A stretch of 64,000 bases of DNA, taken from contig JAFHKN010000002.1 in the NCBI GenBank assembly GCA_016937575.1, forward strand, positions 2,108,001 to 2,172,000, written 5' to 3'. Made by a program: the position numbers and the translations under genes. How positions within the stretch are numbered: position 1 is the stretch's first letter; each line of letters begins with the position of its first letter. Of this stretch, positions 10,824 through 21,249 are shown piece after piece. The stretch comes from Roseomonas aeriglobus. Its GTDB lineage: Bacteria > Pseudomonadota > Alphaproteobacteria > Sphingomonadales > Sphingomonadaceae. A model generated the notes under the pieces. It was not told the origin of the DNA, did no database searches, and saw only the letters and a list, made by a program, of their open reading frames with translations.

Positions 10824-10852
10824 CAATTAGGGGGCGTTGCCCGGCGAGTCAA
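10824..10852 (-). promoter_or_regulatory. Sigma-70-like promoter of the alpha operon
   Basis: On the minus strand TTGACT (10852-10847) and TAATTG (10829-10824) are separated by exactly 17 nt. It lies about 132 nt upstream of the rpsM ATG, within the 319-nt gap after the histidine kinase gene. Apart from this promoter and the 5' leader, I see nothing in that gap. Confidence 0.65.
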
Positions 10853-11011
10853 CCCGTCTGTCGCCCGTTCCGGCGCACGTGCAATCGTATGGCGACGGCA
10901 ACGCGTCCTGAAAGCAGCTCACCCGTCCCGCACGGCTGGTCACCCTATAGAAAGCCCTAGGCCGATCTATAGACACCCACCATCGCCCGGAACGACGTGG
11001 CGGGCCCTTCC

Positions 11012-12355
11012 CTACCCCCGCGGCAATATCAGCGTTGCCACCAGCCCCGGCGCATTGTCCCCCAATTCGAGCCGCCCGCCGTGCAACCGGGCGACCGCCG
11101 CGACCAGCGTCAGCCCCAGCCCTGCGCCCGGTTTGCTGCGCGCCGGATCGAGTCGACCGAAACGGCGCAACGCTGCCTCGCGGTCCTCGGGCGCGATGCC
11201 GGGGCCGCGGTCGGCGACGGCGATGCGGACGCCCTCCGTCTGCTCCGTAACCGACAAGGTTATGCTGCCACCGTCAGGCGCGTGTCGGACAGCGTTGTCG
11301 ATCAGGTTCGCGATCGCTTGAGACAGGAGTTCGCGGTGCAGATCGATCGGCGCGACGAGGGCGATGTCGGCCGCGAAGGCGATGCCGGCGTCCTCCAGCA
11401 CGGGTTCGTAGAGTTCGGCGAGCGCCGCGGCGATCGCGCCGGGTTCGGCCGGCGTGAAGCCGGTGCGGCGGGTGCTCGCCTCGAACCGGCTGATCTCCAG
11501 CAACACGCCCAGCATGCGACCGAGCATGTCGGCCTCCCCGATCAGCCCGCCCAGCGCCGTCTCGCGCTGGGCTTCGTCGGTCGCGACCAGCGCCGCCTCC
11601 GCCTTCGCCCGCAGCCGCGCGACCGGGGAGCGCAGGTCGTGCGCCAGACTGTCGGTGACGATGCGCAACTCCTCCATCAGACGCTCGATCCGGTCGAGCA
11701 TCGCATTGACCCGCGATCCCAGGCGATCGAAGGCGTCGTGCCCATCGGGCGGGAGCGCGACCCGGCGGGCGAGGTCGCCCGCGGCGACGGCATCGGCAGT
11801 GGTCGCGACGGCGTCGATGCGGCGACTGACATAGCGCATCAGGACAGCGGCGCCGGCAACGCCCATGACCAGCGCAACCAGGGCCGACAAGAGCAAAGCC
11901 CGCTCGATCCCGCGTTGGGAGGCTTGCCAGTCATCGAGCATCCGGCCGGTGACCAGCCACCCGCCGGGCACGCGCGCCAGGTCGACCCCGGCCTCGCGCG
12001 TGTTCCAGGGTTCGGTCGTGCCGACATGAGCGATGCGGAACCCGGGCACCGGCGGCTCCGCAAGCCGTTCCGGACCGATCCCGGCCAGACGGTCGCCGTC
12101 ATCGTCGACCAGCGCGACGATCAACGAACTGTCCTGCACACTGCGCGCCTGCGCCGCCGCATCGTCGAGCGCACGACGCCCGTCGCGGCGCACGGCCGCG
12201 GTCAGGATCCGGCTGCGCTCCAGCGTATCGCGCCGCAGCACGCCGATCGCGTCGTCATGCGTCGAATTCCACAGAAAGGCGACCGGCACCCACCCCGCGA
12301 CCAGCGCGAGCGCGACCGTCATCAGCCCGATGCGGGCGGTGGTCGACAGGCGCAT
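11012..12355 (-). CDS. Orphan HAMP-domain sensor histidine kinase
   Basis: A 447-aa membrane kinase: TM1 (residues 8-28), periplasmic sensor (about 30-150), TM2 (152-173), HAMP (174-226), HisKA with His239 in TDSLAHDLRSPVARL, and HATPase_c with NLIDNAVRHAP, DRGPGIAPEDRE and GAGLGLTLVAAVARLHGG. It resembles the EnvZ/QseC class. No response regulator adjoins it; upstream is a small secreted peptide gene and downstream is the rpsM operon. Its location between adk and rpsM interrupts a block that is contiguous in many bacteria. The signal and the partner are unknown. Confidence 0.93.
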   Translation of the reverse strand: MRLSTTARIGLMTVALALVAGWVPVAFLWNSTHDDAIGVLRRDTLERSRILTAAVRRDGRRALDDAAAQARSVQDSSLIVALVDDDGDRLAGIGPERLAEPPVPGFRIAHVGTTEPWNTREAGVDLARVPGGWLVTGRMLDDWQASQRGIERALLLSALVALVMGVAGAAVLMRYVSRRIDAVATTADAVAAGDLARRVALPPDGHDAFDRLGSRVNAMLDRIERLMEELRIVTDSLAHDLRSPVARLRAKAEAALVATDEAQRETALGGLIGEADMLGRMLGVLLEISRFEASTRRTGFTPAEPGAIAAALAELYEPVLEDAGIAFAADIALVAPIDLHRELLSQAIANLIDNAVRHAPDGGSITLSVTEQTEGVRIAVADRGPGIAPEDREAALRRFGRLDPARSKPGAGLGLTLVAAVARLHGGRLELGDNAPGLVATLILPRG

Positions 12356-12530
12356 CAGCGCGAACCCGACGGGGAGAGCTTACGGCGCATGACGCCGATT
12401 ACGACGCCGCAGCGTCGAAACGCAATGCGGCCGGGAAGGCGGGAGTAACCTTCACCGGCCGTTTGCATCCCCGGGCGTAAGGGGATTTGCTCCCGGGGAA
12501 ACACAGGGAATGACTTCGCGTCGTCAGCGA

Positions 12531-12692
12531 TTACTTCTTCTTCGTGGTCTTCACCGTCTTGACGGTCTTGGTCGCGACGACCTTGTGCTTGGCCGCCGCA
12601 GTCTTGGCCGCCGCAGTCGGCTGCTGGGCCGACGCGATCGTCGGCGCCGCGATAAGCGCGAGCGCAGCGGTCGACAGGAACAGACGGGACAT
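12531..12692 (-). CDS. Small secreted Lys/Ala-rich peptide
   Basis: A 53-aa product: signal peptide MSRLFLSTAALALIAAPTIA followed by a mature part of only about 30 residues (QQPTAAAKTAAAKHKVVATK) ending in VKTVKTTKKK. The mature part is made almost entirely of Lys, Ala, Thr and Val, strongly cationic and probably unstructured. The ATG at 12692 has a ggagatt ribosome site upstream. No family assigned. It lies between the kinase and SRPBCC genes; whether it belongs with the kinase is unknown. Confidence 0.65.
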   Translation of the reverse strand: MSRLFLSTAALALIAAPTIASAQQPTAAAKTAAAKHKVVATKTVKTVKTTKKK

Positions 12693-12796
12693 CGGCAATC
12701 TCCTTCGCGTCAATTCGGGTCCGGCACGTTGCCGTTCCGAAAGACGCTATGCACCCCGCCCCCCGTCCGGCGGCTGGCCGAAGCATTACAAAAGGG

Positions 12797-13336
12797 TCAT
12801 GTTCCGGGTGCTGCCGTCGAGGCGCCTTCGGCTGCAACCTTGAGTCGCGCCAGCTGATCGCCCAGCACACGGTCGACCACCGGCGCCAGCGCCTCGCCAC
12901 CCTGCCGCATGAATCCGCCGACGACATAGATCATCGACAGCTTCGTCGCTCCTGCCCCCTCGGCATCAAGCTTGAAGGTCAGCGTGCCGGTCACCGCTTC
13001 GGCCTGCAACGGACCGAGCCCACCGATCATGCGGATCATCCGCCGCGGCTGGACATAGACGATATGGGTGTGTTCGATGCTGCCCTTGTCGTCCAGGCGC
13101 TCGCAGAAACAGCCGGTCGCCTGCGCGTCCAGGTAAAGATTCGCAGACTTGCCCGAATAGGTGTGTTCGGGGTTCCACCAGGCGGGTGGATTGCGCAGCG
13201 TGTCCCAGGCCTTCGCCGGTGGCGCATCGATGGTGACGCTCGTCTCGATCACGAAGCTGGTCGGCGTGGCGCTGGTAACGCCGGCCGTCGCGGGCGTCGC
13301 GGCGGCGAGCGCGATGGCGGTGAGCAGGTGTTTCAT
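12797..13336 (-). CDS. Secreted SRPBCC-fold protein
   Basis: A 179-aa protein with an N-terminal signal peptide (MKHLLTAIALAAATPATA) and a START/SRPBCC-like domain. The domain begins FVIETSVTIDAPPAKAWDTL, a typical Polyketide_cyc2 opening, followed by NPPAWWNPEHTYSG. The family binds hydrophobic ligands in a helix-grip fold; the ligand here is unknown. The ATG at 13336 is chosen because the frame upstream to 13474 runs through a palindromic repeat. It lies between adk and the Lys-rich peptide gene. Confidence 0.85.
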   Translation of the reverse strand: MKHLLTAIALAAATPATAGVTSATPTSFVIETSVTIDAPPAKAWDTLRNPPAWWNPEHTYSGKSANLYLDAQATGCFCERLDDKGSIEHTHIVYVQPRRMIRMIGGLGPLQAEAVTGTLTFKLDAEGAGATKLSMIYVVGGFMRQGGEALAPVVDRVLGDQLARLKVAAEGASTAAPGT

Positions 13337-13400
13337 GTGCAGTCCCTCCCTGATCGGAAAGGATGCGCCGCCGCGGGCCGCCGTCAAGAGCACCGACGAA

Positions 13401-13522
13401 TCCTCCCCTGCTAGGGGAGATGGCAGCCCGCAGGGCTGACGGAGGGGTGTCTCGCTATCCGGAGAGGGTGACACCCCTCCCCCACCGCTTCGCGGCGGTC
13501 CCCTCCCCTTGCCGGGGGGAGG
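13401..13522. repeat. Palindromic extragenic repeat, type 1 (copy B)
   Basis: Same organisation as copy A: tcctcccctgctaggggaga and cagggctgacggaggggtgt, a central gctatccgg segment, then cacccctcccccaccgcttcg and cccctccccttgccgggggg. It separates adk from the SRPBCC gene inside the ribosomal cluster. Confidence 0.85.
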
Positions 13523-13529
13523 TTGTCTT

Positions 13530-14183
13530 TCACCCCAACCGGTCGAGGATCGCTTCGATTTCCGCCGTCACCTGCGCGATGTCGGCCATGCCGTCGACAC
13601 GGTGGACGATGCCGCGTGCGTCGTAGATCGGCAGGATCGGCGCGGTCTTGGCGCGATATTCGGCCATGCGCGTGCGTACCGTCTCCGCATTGTCGTCCGG
13701 ACGGCGCTTGAACTCTTCCGAACCGCAGACGTCGCAGACGCCCTCGACCTTCGGCTGCTTGAAGCTGTCGTGGTACCCCGCGCCGCACTTGGCGCAGGTG
13801 TAGCGGCCCGTGATACGCTCGACCAACGCATCCTCGTTCACGGCCAGTTCGATCACGGCGTCCAGCTTGCGGCCGCGCTCGCTGAGCAGGAGATCGAGCG
13901 CCTCGGCCTGCGCGGCGGTGCGGGGATAGCCGTCGAAGATCGCGCCGTTCGCGGTGTCGGCCATGTCGAGCCGCTCCCCGATCAGCGCCGAGACGATCGC
14001 GTCGGAGACGAGCTCACCCGCTTCCATCACGGCCTTCGCCTTCAGGCCGACCGGCGTCCCCGCCTTCACCGCTGCGCGCAGCATGTCGCCGGTCGACAGC
14101 TGGACCATGCCGCGATCGGCCTCGAGCCGGCTCGCCTGCGTGCCTTTGCCTGCGCCCGGAGGCCCCAGAAGGATGATGTTCAC
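13530..14183 (-). CDS. adk: Adenylate kinase
   Basis: A 217-aa kinase balancing ATP, ADP and AMP. It has the P-loop GPPGAGKGTQ (residues 7-16), the AMP-binding segment STGDMLRAAV, DGYPRTAAQAEAL, and a long LID domain with a zinc-type tetra-Cys set CAKCGAGYHD ... CDVCG. The four-Cys LID differs from the non-zinc E. coli enzyme. It follows secY by 51 nt, the standard end of an spc operon. Confidence 0.99.
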   Translation of the reverse strand: MNIILLGPPGAGKGTQASRLEADRGMVQLSTGDMLRAAVKAGTPVGLKAKAVMEAGELVSDAIVSALIGERLDMADTANGAIFDGYPRTAAQAEALDLLLSERGRKLDAVIELAVNEDALVERITGRYTCAKCGAGYHDSFKQPKVEGVCDVCGSEEFKRRPDDNAETVRTRMAEYRAKTAPILPIYDARGIVHRVDGMADIAQVTAEIEAILDRLG

Positions 14184-14234
14184 GGCTCGCGGTCCCCTGT
14201 CGCGATTGGAATGGATCGAAGCTGCGGCCGCCCG

Positions 14235-15581
<1,347 letters not shown>

Positions 15582-15698
15582 GGGTTCAGATTTCCCGGAA
15601 ACAAAGACGGCGGCAGGCGTTCATCCCGCCGGCCGCCGTCCATATAGTCACGCAATCACGCTTGTCGAACCTCGACGCGCAATTTCGCGTGGGTAACT

Positions 15699-16220
15699 TT
15701 ACGCCTTCGGCGCGGCGCGGCCGGTGCGGTGCTTGGCCTTCGCCTTGTCGGCGGCCGGCACGATCTCCGGGATCGTGACCGAACCACCGGCCTTTTCGAT
15801 CGCTTCGATCGCCGACTTCGACGCACCGGCAACCGTCAGGGTCAGCTTGGCGGTCAGTTCGCCCTTGCCGAGCACACGGACGCCATCCTTGCCACCGCGC
15901 GTCAGGCCGGCTGCGTTCAGCGCCGCCTGGTCGAGCGAGGCCGACGCGTCGAGCTTGCCCGCGTCGATCGCCTTCTGGATCGCGCCGATGTTCACTTCGG
16001 CATAATCCTTGGCGAAGATGTTGTTGAAGCCGCGCTTCGGGATCCGCATGTGGAGCGGCATCTGACCGCCCTCGAACCCGTTGATCGAGACGCCTTCACG
16101 GCTCTTCTGACCCTTGACGCCGCGGCCGCCGGTCTTGCCCTTGCCCGAGCCGATACCACGGCCGACCCGCATCCTGCGGTGACGGGCGCCGGCGTTATCG
16201 CGGAGATCGTTCAGTTTCAT
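15699..16220 (-). CDS. rplO: 50S ribosomal protein L15 (uL15)
   Basis: A 173-aa protein starting [20 protein letters not shown], with [22 protein letters not shown] and [18 protein letters not shown]. Longer than the E. coli protein (144 aa) through a basic Ala/Lys-rich C-terminus ([15 protein letters not shown]). The ATG at 16220 is used rather than the upstream Met at 16229. A terminator-like hairpin separates it from rpmD. Confidence 0.98.
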   Translation of the reverse strand: MKLNDLRDNAGARHRRMRVGRGIGSGKGKTGGRGVKGQKSREGVSINGFEGGQMPLHMRIPKRGFNNIFAKDYAEVNIGAIQKAIDAGKLDASASLDQAALNAAGLTRGGKDGVRVLGKGELTAKLTLTVAGASKSAIEAIEKAGGSVTIPEIVPAADKAKAKHRTGRAAPKA

Positions 16221-16253
16221 ATCGTGCACTCGCTTTCGCTATGTTCGCGCTTA

Positions 16254-16286
16254 GGAAAAGAGGAAGGGGGCCGTTAGCCCCCTTCC
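16254..16286 (-). terminator. Terminator-like hairpin between rpmD and rplO
   Basis: On the minus strand ggaaggggg pairs perfectly with cccccttcc around a 7-nt loop and is followed by tcttttcc. It has the form of an intrinsic terminator but lies inside the spc operon, so it may attenuate rplO-secY-adk relative to the upstream genes. Confidence 0.6.
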
Positions 16287-16318
16287 CCGCATTTGTCACC
16301 TGGGAAAGGTGAAGAGCC

Positions 16319-16498
16319 TTAGCCCTCCACGATCTCCACCATGTGCGGCAGCTTGCGGATCATGCCACGGACTTCCGGGCTGTCCTCGAGCTCGCTGACC
16401 TTGTGCATCTTGTTGAGGCCCAGGCCGATCAGCGTCGCGCGCTGATCCTTGGTGCGGCGGATCGGCGAACCGATCTGCTTGACTTTGATGGTAGCCAT
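16319..16498 (-). CDS. rpmD: 50S ribosomal protein L30 (uL30)
   Basis: A 59-aa protein starting [20 protein letters not shown], with [20 protein letters not shown] and ending HMVEIVEG, the full bacterial L30 length. It lies 6 nt after rpsE and before rplO, its conserved place in the spc operon. Confidence 0.97.
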   Translation of the reverse strand: MATIKVKQIGSPIRRTKDQRATLIGLGLNKMHKVSELEDSPEVRGMIRKLPHMVEIVEG

Positions 16499-16504
16499 GT
16501 TCGC

Positions 16505-17257
16505 TTACTCCGCGATCGCAGCTGCATCCGCCTCGGCGGTCTGAGACCCACCGCGGCCGAGCAGGTCGGCGATCTTCTTGCCACGACGCTGGGCGACCGA
16601 CTTCGGCGACGTCTGCTCGGTCAGCGCCTCGAAGGTCGCACGGATCATGTTGTACGGGTTCGACGTGCCGACCGACTTCGTCACGACGTCATGGACGCCG
16701 AGCGATTCGAAGATCGCGCGCATCGGGCCGCCGGCGATGATCCCGGTACCGGCCGGGGCCGTACGGATGGTCACGCGACCGGCACCGAAGTGGCCGTTGC
16801 CGTCGTGATGCAGCGTGCGGCCGTCCTTCAGGGGCACGCGGACCATGGCCTTCTTCGCGGCGGCAGTCGCCTTGGAGATGGCTTCCGGCACTTCGCGCGC
16901 CTTGCCGTGACCGAAGCCCACGCGGCCCTTGCCGTCGCCAACGACGACCAGTGCTGCGAAGCCGAAGCGCTTACCGCCCTTCACCGTCTTCGAGACGCGG
17001 TTGATGTGGACCAGCTTCTCAATCAGCTCTTCGCCGCCGTCGTCCTGGCCGGGACCGCCGCGACCGCGACCGTCACGACCGCGACCACCGTCGCGACCGC
17101 CACGATTGCCGCCCGGGCCACCCGGACCACGACCGCGACCACCCTGGCCGCCGCGGGGACCGCGACCACCCTGGCCGCCGAAGCCGCCATCCTGCTGCGG
17201 AGCCGCATTGGCCTCGACAGGCGCGCCGGTTTCCGGCGTGTTGTTCTCGTCGGCCAT
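16505..17257 (-). CDS. rpsE: 30S ribosomal protein S5 (uS5) with Gly/Arg-rich N-terminal extension
   Basis: A 250-aa protein against about 167 in E. coli. The S5 core begins near residue 75 ([20 protein letters not shown]) and continues with [37 protein letters not shown] and [13 protein letters not shown]. Residues 1-74 are an added tail: an acidic start (ADENNTPET), then a stretch of RGG/RGRG/GRDGR repeats at about 24-69. The tail resembles eukaryotic RGG boxes that bind RNA. The core acts in decoding fidelity and helicase-like mRNA unwinding at the entry channel. The ATG at 17257 follows rplR by one base. Confidence 0.98.
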   Translation of the reverse strand: MADENNTPETGAPVEANAAPQQDGGFGGQGGRGPRGGQGGRGRGPGGPGGNRGGRDGGRGRDGRGRGGPGQDDGGEELIEKLVHINRVSKTVKGGKRFGFAALVVVGDGKGRVGFGHGKAREVPEAISKATAAAKKAMVRVPLKDGRTLHHDGNGHFGAGRVTIRTAPAGTGIIAGGPMRAIFESLGVHDVVTKSVGTSNPYNMIRATFEALTEQTSPKSVAQRRGKKIADLLGRGGSQTAEADAAAIAE

Positions 17258-17258
17258 C

Positions 17259-17615
17259 TTAGAACTCCAATCCGCTTTCACGCGCCGCTTCCGCCAGCGC
17301 CTTCACGCGACCGTGGAACAGGAAGCCACCGCGGTCGAACACGACCTGGGTGACGCCCGCGGCCTTCGCCGCCTCGGCCACGCGCTGACCAACGGCCTTC
17401 GCGGCGTCGATCGTCGCACCGGACTTGCCGGCGTTGTCCTTGCCCAGCGTCGACGCAGCGGCGAGGGTCTTGCCCTCGGCATCGTCGATGACCTGCGCGT
17501 AGATGTGCTTGCCCGAGCGATGCACGCTCAGACGGGGGCGAGTACCCGCACGGGCGCGCAGCGCGGTGCGGTTGCGGCGACGCCGCTTCTCGAAGAGGGA
17601 GAGACCCTTGGTCAT
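17259..17615 (-). CDS. rplR: 50S ribosomal protein L18 (uL18)
   Basis: A 118-aa protein with the basic start [40 protein letters not shown], and the C-terminal [21 protein letters not shown], which identifies bacterial L18. It binds 5S rRNA. Its start overlaps the rplF stop by one base. Confidence 0.98.
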   Translation of the reverse strand: MTKGLSLFEKRRRRNRTALRARAGTRPRLSVHRSGKHIYAQVIDDAEGKTLAAASTLGKDNAGKSGATIDAAKAVGQRVAEAAKAAGVTQVVFDRGGFLFHGRVKALAEAARESGLEF

Positions 17616-18148
17616 TACTTCTTCTTCCCTTCCTTGCGGAAGATGAACTCGCCGTCGTACTTGATGCCCTTGCCCTTGTAGGGCTCAGGCTTACGCCAGC
17701 GACGGATTTCCGCGGCGAACTGGCCGACCGCCTGCTTGTCCGACCCCGAGATCTCGACCGTGGTCTGATCCGGCGTCTTGACCTCGATGCCTTCCGGCAC
17801 GTCGAGATCGACGTCGTGCGAATAGCCCAGCTGCAGCTTCAGCTTCTTGCCCTGCGCATTGGCGCGGTAGCCGACGCCGGTGATGAGCAGCTTCTTCGAG
17901 AAGCCCTCGGTCACGCCGGTCACCAGGTTCTGCACCATCGTACGCTGCATGCCCCAGAAGGCACGCGCAGCCTTGCTGTCGTTGGCCGGCTGCACCGAAA
18001 TGCCGCCATCCTGGACGTCGTAGGTGATCTCGTCACGCAGATCGAGCGAGAGGGTGCCCTTGGGCCCCTTCACGTTCAGCTTGCGGCCGTCGATCGAGGC
18101 GGTGACGCCTGCCGGTACGGGAACCGGCTTCTTGCCGATGCGGCTCAT
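17615..18148 (-). CDS. rplF: 50S ribosomal protein L6 (uL6)
   Basis: A 177-aa protein starting [20 protein letters not shown], with [28 protein letters not shown] and the C-terminal [20 protein letters not shown]. It binds 23S rRNA near the factor-binding site. It overlaps rpsH and rplR by one base each. Confidence 0.99.
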   Translation of the reverse strand: MSRIGKKPVPVPAGVTASIDGRKLNVKGPKGTLSLDLRDEITYDVQDGGISVQPANDSKAARAFWGMQRTMVQNLVTGVTEGFSKKLLITGVGYRANAQGKKLKLQLGYSHDVDLDVPEGIEVKTPDQTTVEISGSDKQAVGQFAAEIRRWRKPEPYKGKGIKYDGEFIFRKEGKKK

Positions 18149-18543
18149 CAGAACACCTCCGCCAGCACTTCGCCGCCGACGTTCTGCTCACGCGCTTCCG
18201 CGTCGGAGAGAACGCCGTTCGGCGTCGAGACGATCGTGATGCCGAGGCCGTTGCGGACGCGCGGCAGTTCGGTCGAACCCGAATAGACGCGGCGGCCCGG
18301 CTTCGAGACACGCGCGACGTGCTTGATCGCCGGCTGGCCTTCGAAATACTTCAGTTCGATGCGGATGCCGGCGGCGGGGCCCATCTGCTCTTCGCTGTAG
18401 CCACGGATGTAGCCTTCGCGCTGGAGCACATCGAGCACGCGCTGGCGCAGCTTCGAACCCGGGGTCAGCACGCTGTCCTTGCGAGCGCGCTGGCCGTTGC
18501 GGATGCGGGTGAGCATATCACCCAGGGGATCGGTCAATGCCAT
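18148..18543 (-). CDS. rpsH: 30S ribosomal protein S8 (uS8)
   Basis: A 131-aa protein starting [20 protein letters not shown], with [13 protein letters not shown] segment ([16 protein letters not shown]) and the C-terminal [19 protein letters not shown] typical of S8. In E. coli it represses the spc operon by binding its mRNA; whether that holds here is not shown by the sequence. It lies 10 nt after rpsN. Confidence 0.98.
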   Translation of the reverse strand: MALTDPLGDMLTRIRNGQRARKDSVLTPGSKLRQRVLDVLQREGYIRGYSEEQMGPAAGIRIELKYFEGQPAIKHVARVSKPGRRVYSGSTELPRVRNGLGITIVSTPNGVLSDAEAREQNVGGEVLAEVF

Positions 18544-18553
18544 TGTGCTACCC

Positions 18554-18859
18554 TTACCAGCTCGACTTCGTGAGACCCGGGATCTGGCCCTTGTTGGCCA
18601 GTTCGCGCAGCATCACACGGGCGAGGCGGAACTTGCGGTAATAGGCGCGCGGGCGCCCGGTCAGCTCGCAGCGATTGCGGATGCGCGTCGGGTTACCGTT
18701 GCGCGGGATCTCCGCCATCTTCAGGCGGGCGATCAGACGCTCGGTCTCGTCGAGACTTTCGTCGTTCGCGGTCGCCTTGAGCTTCGCATACTTGCCGGCG
18801 TACTTCTTCACCAGCAGCTTGCGCTTCTCGTTCTTGTTGATCGAACTCAGTTTCGCCAT
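18554..18859 (-). CDS. rpsN: 30S ribosomal protein S14 (uS14), zinc-free form
   Basis: A 101-aa long-form S14 with [38 protein letters not shown] and the C-terminus [11 protein letters not shown]. Only one Cys is present, so it is the C-minus, zinc-independent form. It lies between rplE and rpsH as usual. Confidence 0.98.
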   Translation of the reverse strand: MAKLSSINKNEKRKLLVKKYAGKYAKLKATANDESLDETERLIARLKMAEIPRNGNPTRIRNRCELTGRPRAYYRKFRLARVMLRELANKGQIPGLTKSSW

Positions 18860-18875
18860 TGGACTTAAGCTCTCT

Positions 18876-19463
18876 TTATGCCGCTTGCTTCTCGGCCTGG
18901 TCGCCGACCATGCCGATGAAGGGGAAGCCGAACAGACGGAGCAGCTCGCGCGCTTCCTCGTCGGTCTTCGCGGTGGTGGTCACGATGATGTCCATGCCGC
19001 GGATCTTGTCCACGCTGTCGTAGCTGATTTCCGGGAAGATCAGCTGTTCCTTCAGACCCATCGCATAATTGCCGCGGCCGTCGAACGATTTGGGGTTCAG
19101 CCCGCGGAAATCTCGGATACGCGGCATCGCGATCGTCACGAGACGATCGAGGAATTCGTACATGCGCTCGCGGCGAAGGGTGACCTTCACGCCGATCGGC
19201 ATGCCTTCACGCAGACGGAACTGCGCGATCGACTTCTTCGCCTTGGTGATGACAGGCTTCTGGCCGGCGATCTTCTCCATCTCGGAGGCAGCCTGGTCGA
19301 CCTTCTTCTTGTCCTGGGTCGCCTCGCCGACGCCCATGTTGATCACGATCTTGTCGAGACGCGGCACTTCGAGCGGGTTCTTGTACCCGAACTTGGCCTG
19401 CATCGCCGCGGCGATGCTGTCGTCATACTGCTTGCGCAGGCGCGGCTTGTACGAATCAGCCAT
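18876..19463 (-). CDS. rplE: 50S ribosomal protein L5 (uL5)
   Basis: A 195-aa protein with [60 protein letters not shown] and [22 protein letters not shown]. It binds 5S rRNA and contacts P-site tRNA. Its start overlaps rplX by 8 nt. The C-terminus carries a short extension ([10 protein letters not shown]). Confidence 0.99.
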   Translation of the reverse strand: MADSYKPRLRKQYDDSIAAAMQAKFGYKNPLEVPRLDKIVINMGVGEATQDKKKVDQAASEMEKIAGQKPVITKAKKSIAQFRLREGMPIGVKVTLRRERMYEFLDRLVTIAMPRIRDFRGLNPKSFDGRGNYAMGLKEQLIFPEISYDSVDKIRGMDIIVTTTAKTDEEARELLRLFGFPFIGMVGDQAEKQAA

Positions 19464-19773
19464 TGATCGCCTCCCCGGTCTTCACGGCCACGCGGACCTT
19501 CTTGCCGTCCTTGGTCTCGAAACGGACGCGCGTCGGCTTGCCGTCGGCGGTTACGTGCGCGACCTTCGAGATGTGCAGCGGCGCTTCCGAACGCTTCAGG
19601 CCACCCTGCGGGTCGCCCTGGGTCGGCTTGGTGTGGCGCACGGCGATGTTCACGCCGGCCACAGTGACCTTGCCGTCCTTCGGATGCGAAGCGGTGACTT
19701 CACCGGTCTTGCCCTTGTCCTTGCCGGACAGGACGATGACGCGATCACCCTTCTTGATCTTCGCGGCAGCCAT
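19456..19773 (-). CDS. rplX: 50S ribosomal protein L24 (uL24)
   Basis: A 105-aa protein with the KOW motif [20 protein letters not shown] near the N-terminus and [20 protein letters not shown] near the end. An early 23S assembly protein. It overlaps both neighbours: one base with rplN and eight with rplE. Confidence 0.98.
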   Translation of the reverse strand: MAAAKIKKGDRVIVLSGKDKGKTGEVTASHPKDGKVTVAGVNIAVRHTKPTQGDPQGGLKRSEAPLHISKVAHVTADGKPTRVRFETKDGKKVRVAVKTGEAING

Positions 19774-20141
19774 TACAGCACCTCCGGCGCGAGCGAGATG
19801 ATCTTCATGAAACCCTTCGTGCGCAGTTCGCGGACGACCGGGCCAAAGATACGGGTGCCGATCGGCTCCTCGTTCTTGTTGACCAGGACGGCGGCGTTGC
19901 CGTCGAAGCGAATGACCGAGCCATCGGCCCGGCGAACGTCCTTGGCAGTGCGGACGATGACGGCGCGGTGCACGTCACCCTTCTTCACCTTGCCACGCGG
20001 TGCGGCTTCCTTGATGCTGACGACGATGACGTCGCCCACGCCGGCGAAGCGACGCTTCGACCCGCCGAGCACCTTGATGCACTGCACCCGCTTCGCGCCG
20101 CTGTTGTCAGCGACGTCGAGATTGGACTGCATCTGGATCAT
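19773..20141 (-). CDS. rplN: 50S ribosomal protein L14 (uL14)
   Basis: A 122-aa protein starting [20 protein letters not shown], with [20 protein letters not shown] and [24 protein letters not shown]. First gene of the spc group; it is separated from rpsQ by 157 nt, unlike the tight spacing of its other neighbours. That gap marks the S10/spc boundary known from E. coli. Confidence 0.99.
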   Translation of the reverse strand: MIQMQSNLDVADNSGAKRVQCIKVLGGSKRRFAGVGDVIVVSIKEAAPRGKVKKGDVHRAVIVRTAKDVRRADGSVIRFDGNAAVLVNKNEEPIGTRIFGPVVRELRTKGFMKIISLAPEVL

Positions 20142-20198
20142 CGATCCGTATCCTTCTCTCTATCTGCCACCGGATACCGACCCGGTAGCGCCTTAAAA

Positions 20199-20230
20199 TT
20201 TCGCCCAGCCCCTTGCGGGGACCGGGCGAA
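20199..20230 (-). terminator. Possible terminator at the S10/spc boundary
   Basis: On the minus strand ttcgcccggtcccc and ggggctgggcgaa can form an imperfect stem around gcaa, followed by atttt. It lies in the 157-nt rpsQ-rplN gap, exactly where the S10 operon ends and the spc operon begins in E. coli. The stem has internal mismatches, so strength is uncertain. Confidence 0.45.
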
Positions 20231-20298
20231 GTCGGACGCCCCTGCCCGAACTTGCCGCGTTGCACAAGGCGCAGCGCGTGTCCGGCGGAGCGCAGGGC

Positions 20299-20589
20299 TT
20301 ATGCCGCTGCCGCTTCCTCGCCGGACAGCTCGACGCGTTCCGGGGTCGCGTGGGTGTTGACCCGCTCGACGACCTTCCACGTCTTCAGCTTCGAGATCGG
20401 CGCGGTCTCTTCGATGCGCACGGTCTCGCCCTGCTTGTATTCATTGCCCTCGTCATGGGCATGATACTTCTTCGAGCGGCGGATGATCTTGCCGTAGAGC
20501 GGGTGCTTGACCTTGCGCTCCACGTTCACAACCACCGTCTTGTCGGTCTTGTCCGAGACGATCACCCCGGTCAGCACGCGCTTCGGCAT
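20299..20589 (-). CDS. rpsQ: 30S ribosomal protein S17 (uS17)
   Basis: A 96-aa protein with [39 protein letters not shown] and [20 protein letters not shown]. It binds the 5' domain of 16S rRNA. Last gene of the S10 group, 13 nt after rpmC. The C-terminus has a short extension ([11 protein letters not shown]). Confidence 0.98.
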   Translation of the reverse strand: MPKRVLTGVIVSDKTDKTVVVNVERKVKHPLYGKIIRRSKKYHAHDEGNEYKQGETVRIEETAPISKLKTWKVVERVNTHATPERVELSGEEAAAA

Positions 20590-20602
20590 GTCTTCTCGTC
20601 CT

Positions 20603-20803
20603 TTACTTGGCCGCTGCGGCGCGCTGCGCCTGCAGGGTCTTGATGCGTGCGATGTCGCGACGGACTTCGCGGACGCGGCTCGGCTTCTCGAGCTGGCTGG
20701 TCGCCGCCTGGAAGCGCAGGTTGAACTGCTCGCGCTTCAGCTGGCCCAGCTGCTCGTTCAGCTGATCGTCGCTGTTGGCGCGAAGATCGGTTGCCTTCGT
20801 CAT
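20603..20803 (-). CDS. rpmC: 50S ribosomal protein L29 (uL29)
   Basis: A 66-aa two-helix protein with [20 protein letters not shown] and [19 protein letters not shown], as expected of L29. It sits at the peptide exit tunnel, where it helps to dock trigger factor and SRP. It follows rplP by 4 nt. Confidence 0.97.
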   Translation of the reverse strand: MTKATDLRANSDDQLNEQLGQLKREQFNLRFQAATSQLEKPSRVREVRRDIARIKTLQAQRAAAAK

Positions 20804-20807
20804 TGTC

Positions 20808-21239
20808 TTATCCTTCCAGGTGCGACGTGTCGCCGAGGCGCGCGACGACCTTGGTCTTGATCGGCAGCTTCATGGCCGCACGCTCGAACGCTTCGGCAGC
20901 GAGCGGACCCGCCACGCCGTCCAGTTCGAACAGGATGCGGCCCGGCTTGACGCGCGCGGCCCAATATTCCGGCGCACCCTTGCCCGAGCCCATGCGGACT
21001 TCGGCCGGCTTCGACGACACCGCGACGTCCGGGAAGATGCGGATCCAGAGGCGACCCTGGCGCTTGATGTGACGCGTGATCGCGCGGCGCGCCGCTTCGA
21101 TCTGGCGTGCGGTGATCCGCTCCGGCTCCATCGCCTTCAGCCCGTACGAGCCGAAGTTCAGGTCCGTGCCGCCCTTGGCCACACCATGGATGCGCCCCTT
21201 GAACTGCTTGCGGAACTTGGTCTTCTTAGGTTGCAGCAT
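20808..21239 (-). CDS. rplP: 50S ribosomal protein L16 (uL16)
   Basis: A 143-aa protein starting [20 protein letters not shown], with [40 protein letters not shown] and [20 protein letters not shown]. It is needed for a functional peptidyl-transferase and A-site region. It lies between rpsC (10 nt) and rpmC (4 nt). Confidence 0.99.
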   Translation of the reverse strand: MLQPKKTKFRKQFKGRIHGVAKGGTDLNFGSYGLKAMEPERITARQIEAARRAITRHIKRQGRLWIRIFPDVAVSSKPAEVRMGSGKGAPEYWAARVKPGRILFELDGVAGPLAAEAFERAAMKLPIKTKVVARLGDTSHLEG

Positions 21240-21249
21240 GATCTAGCCC

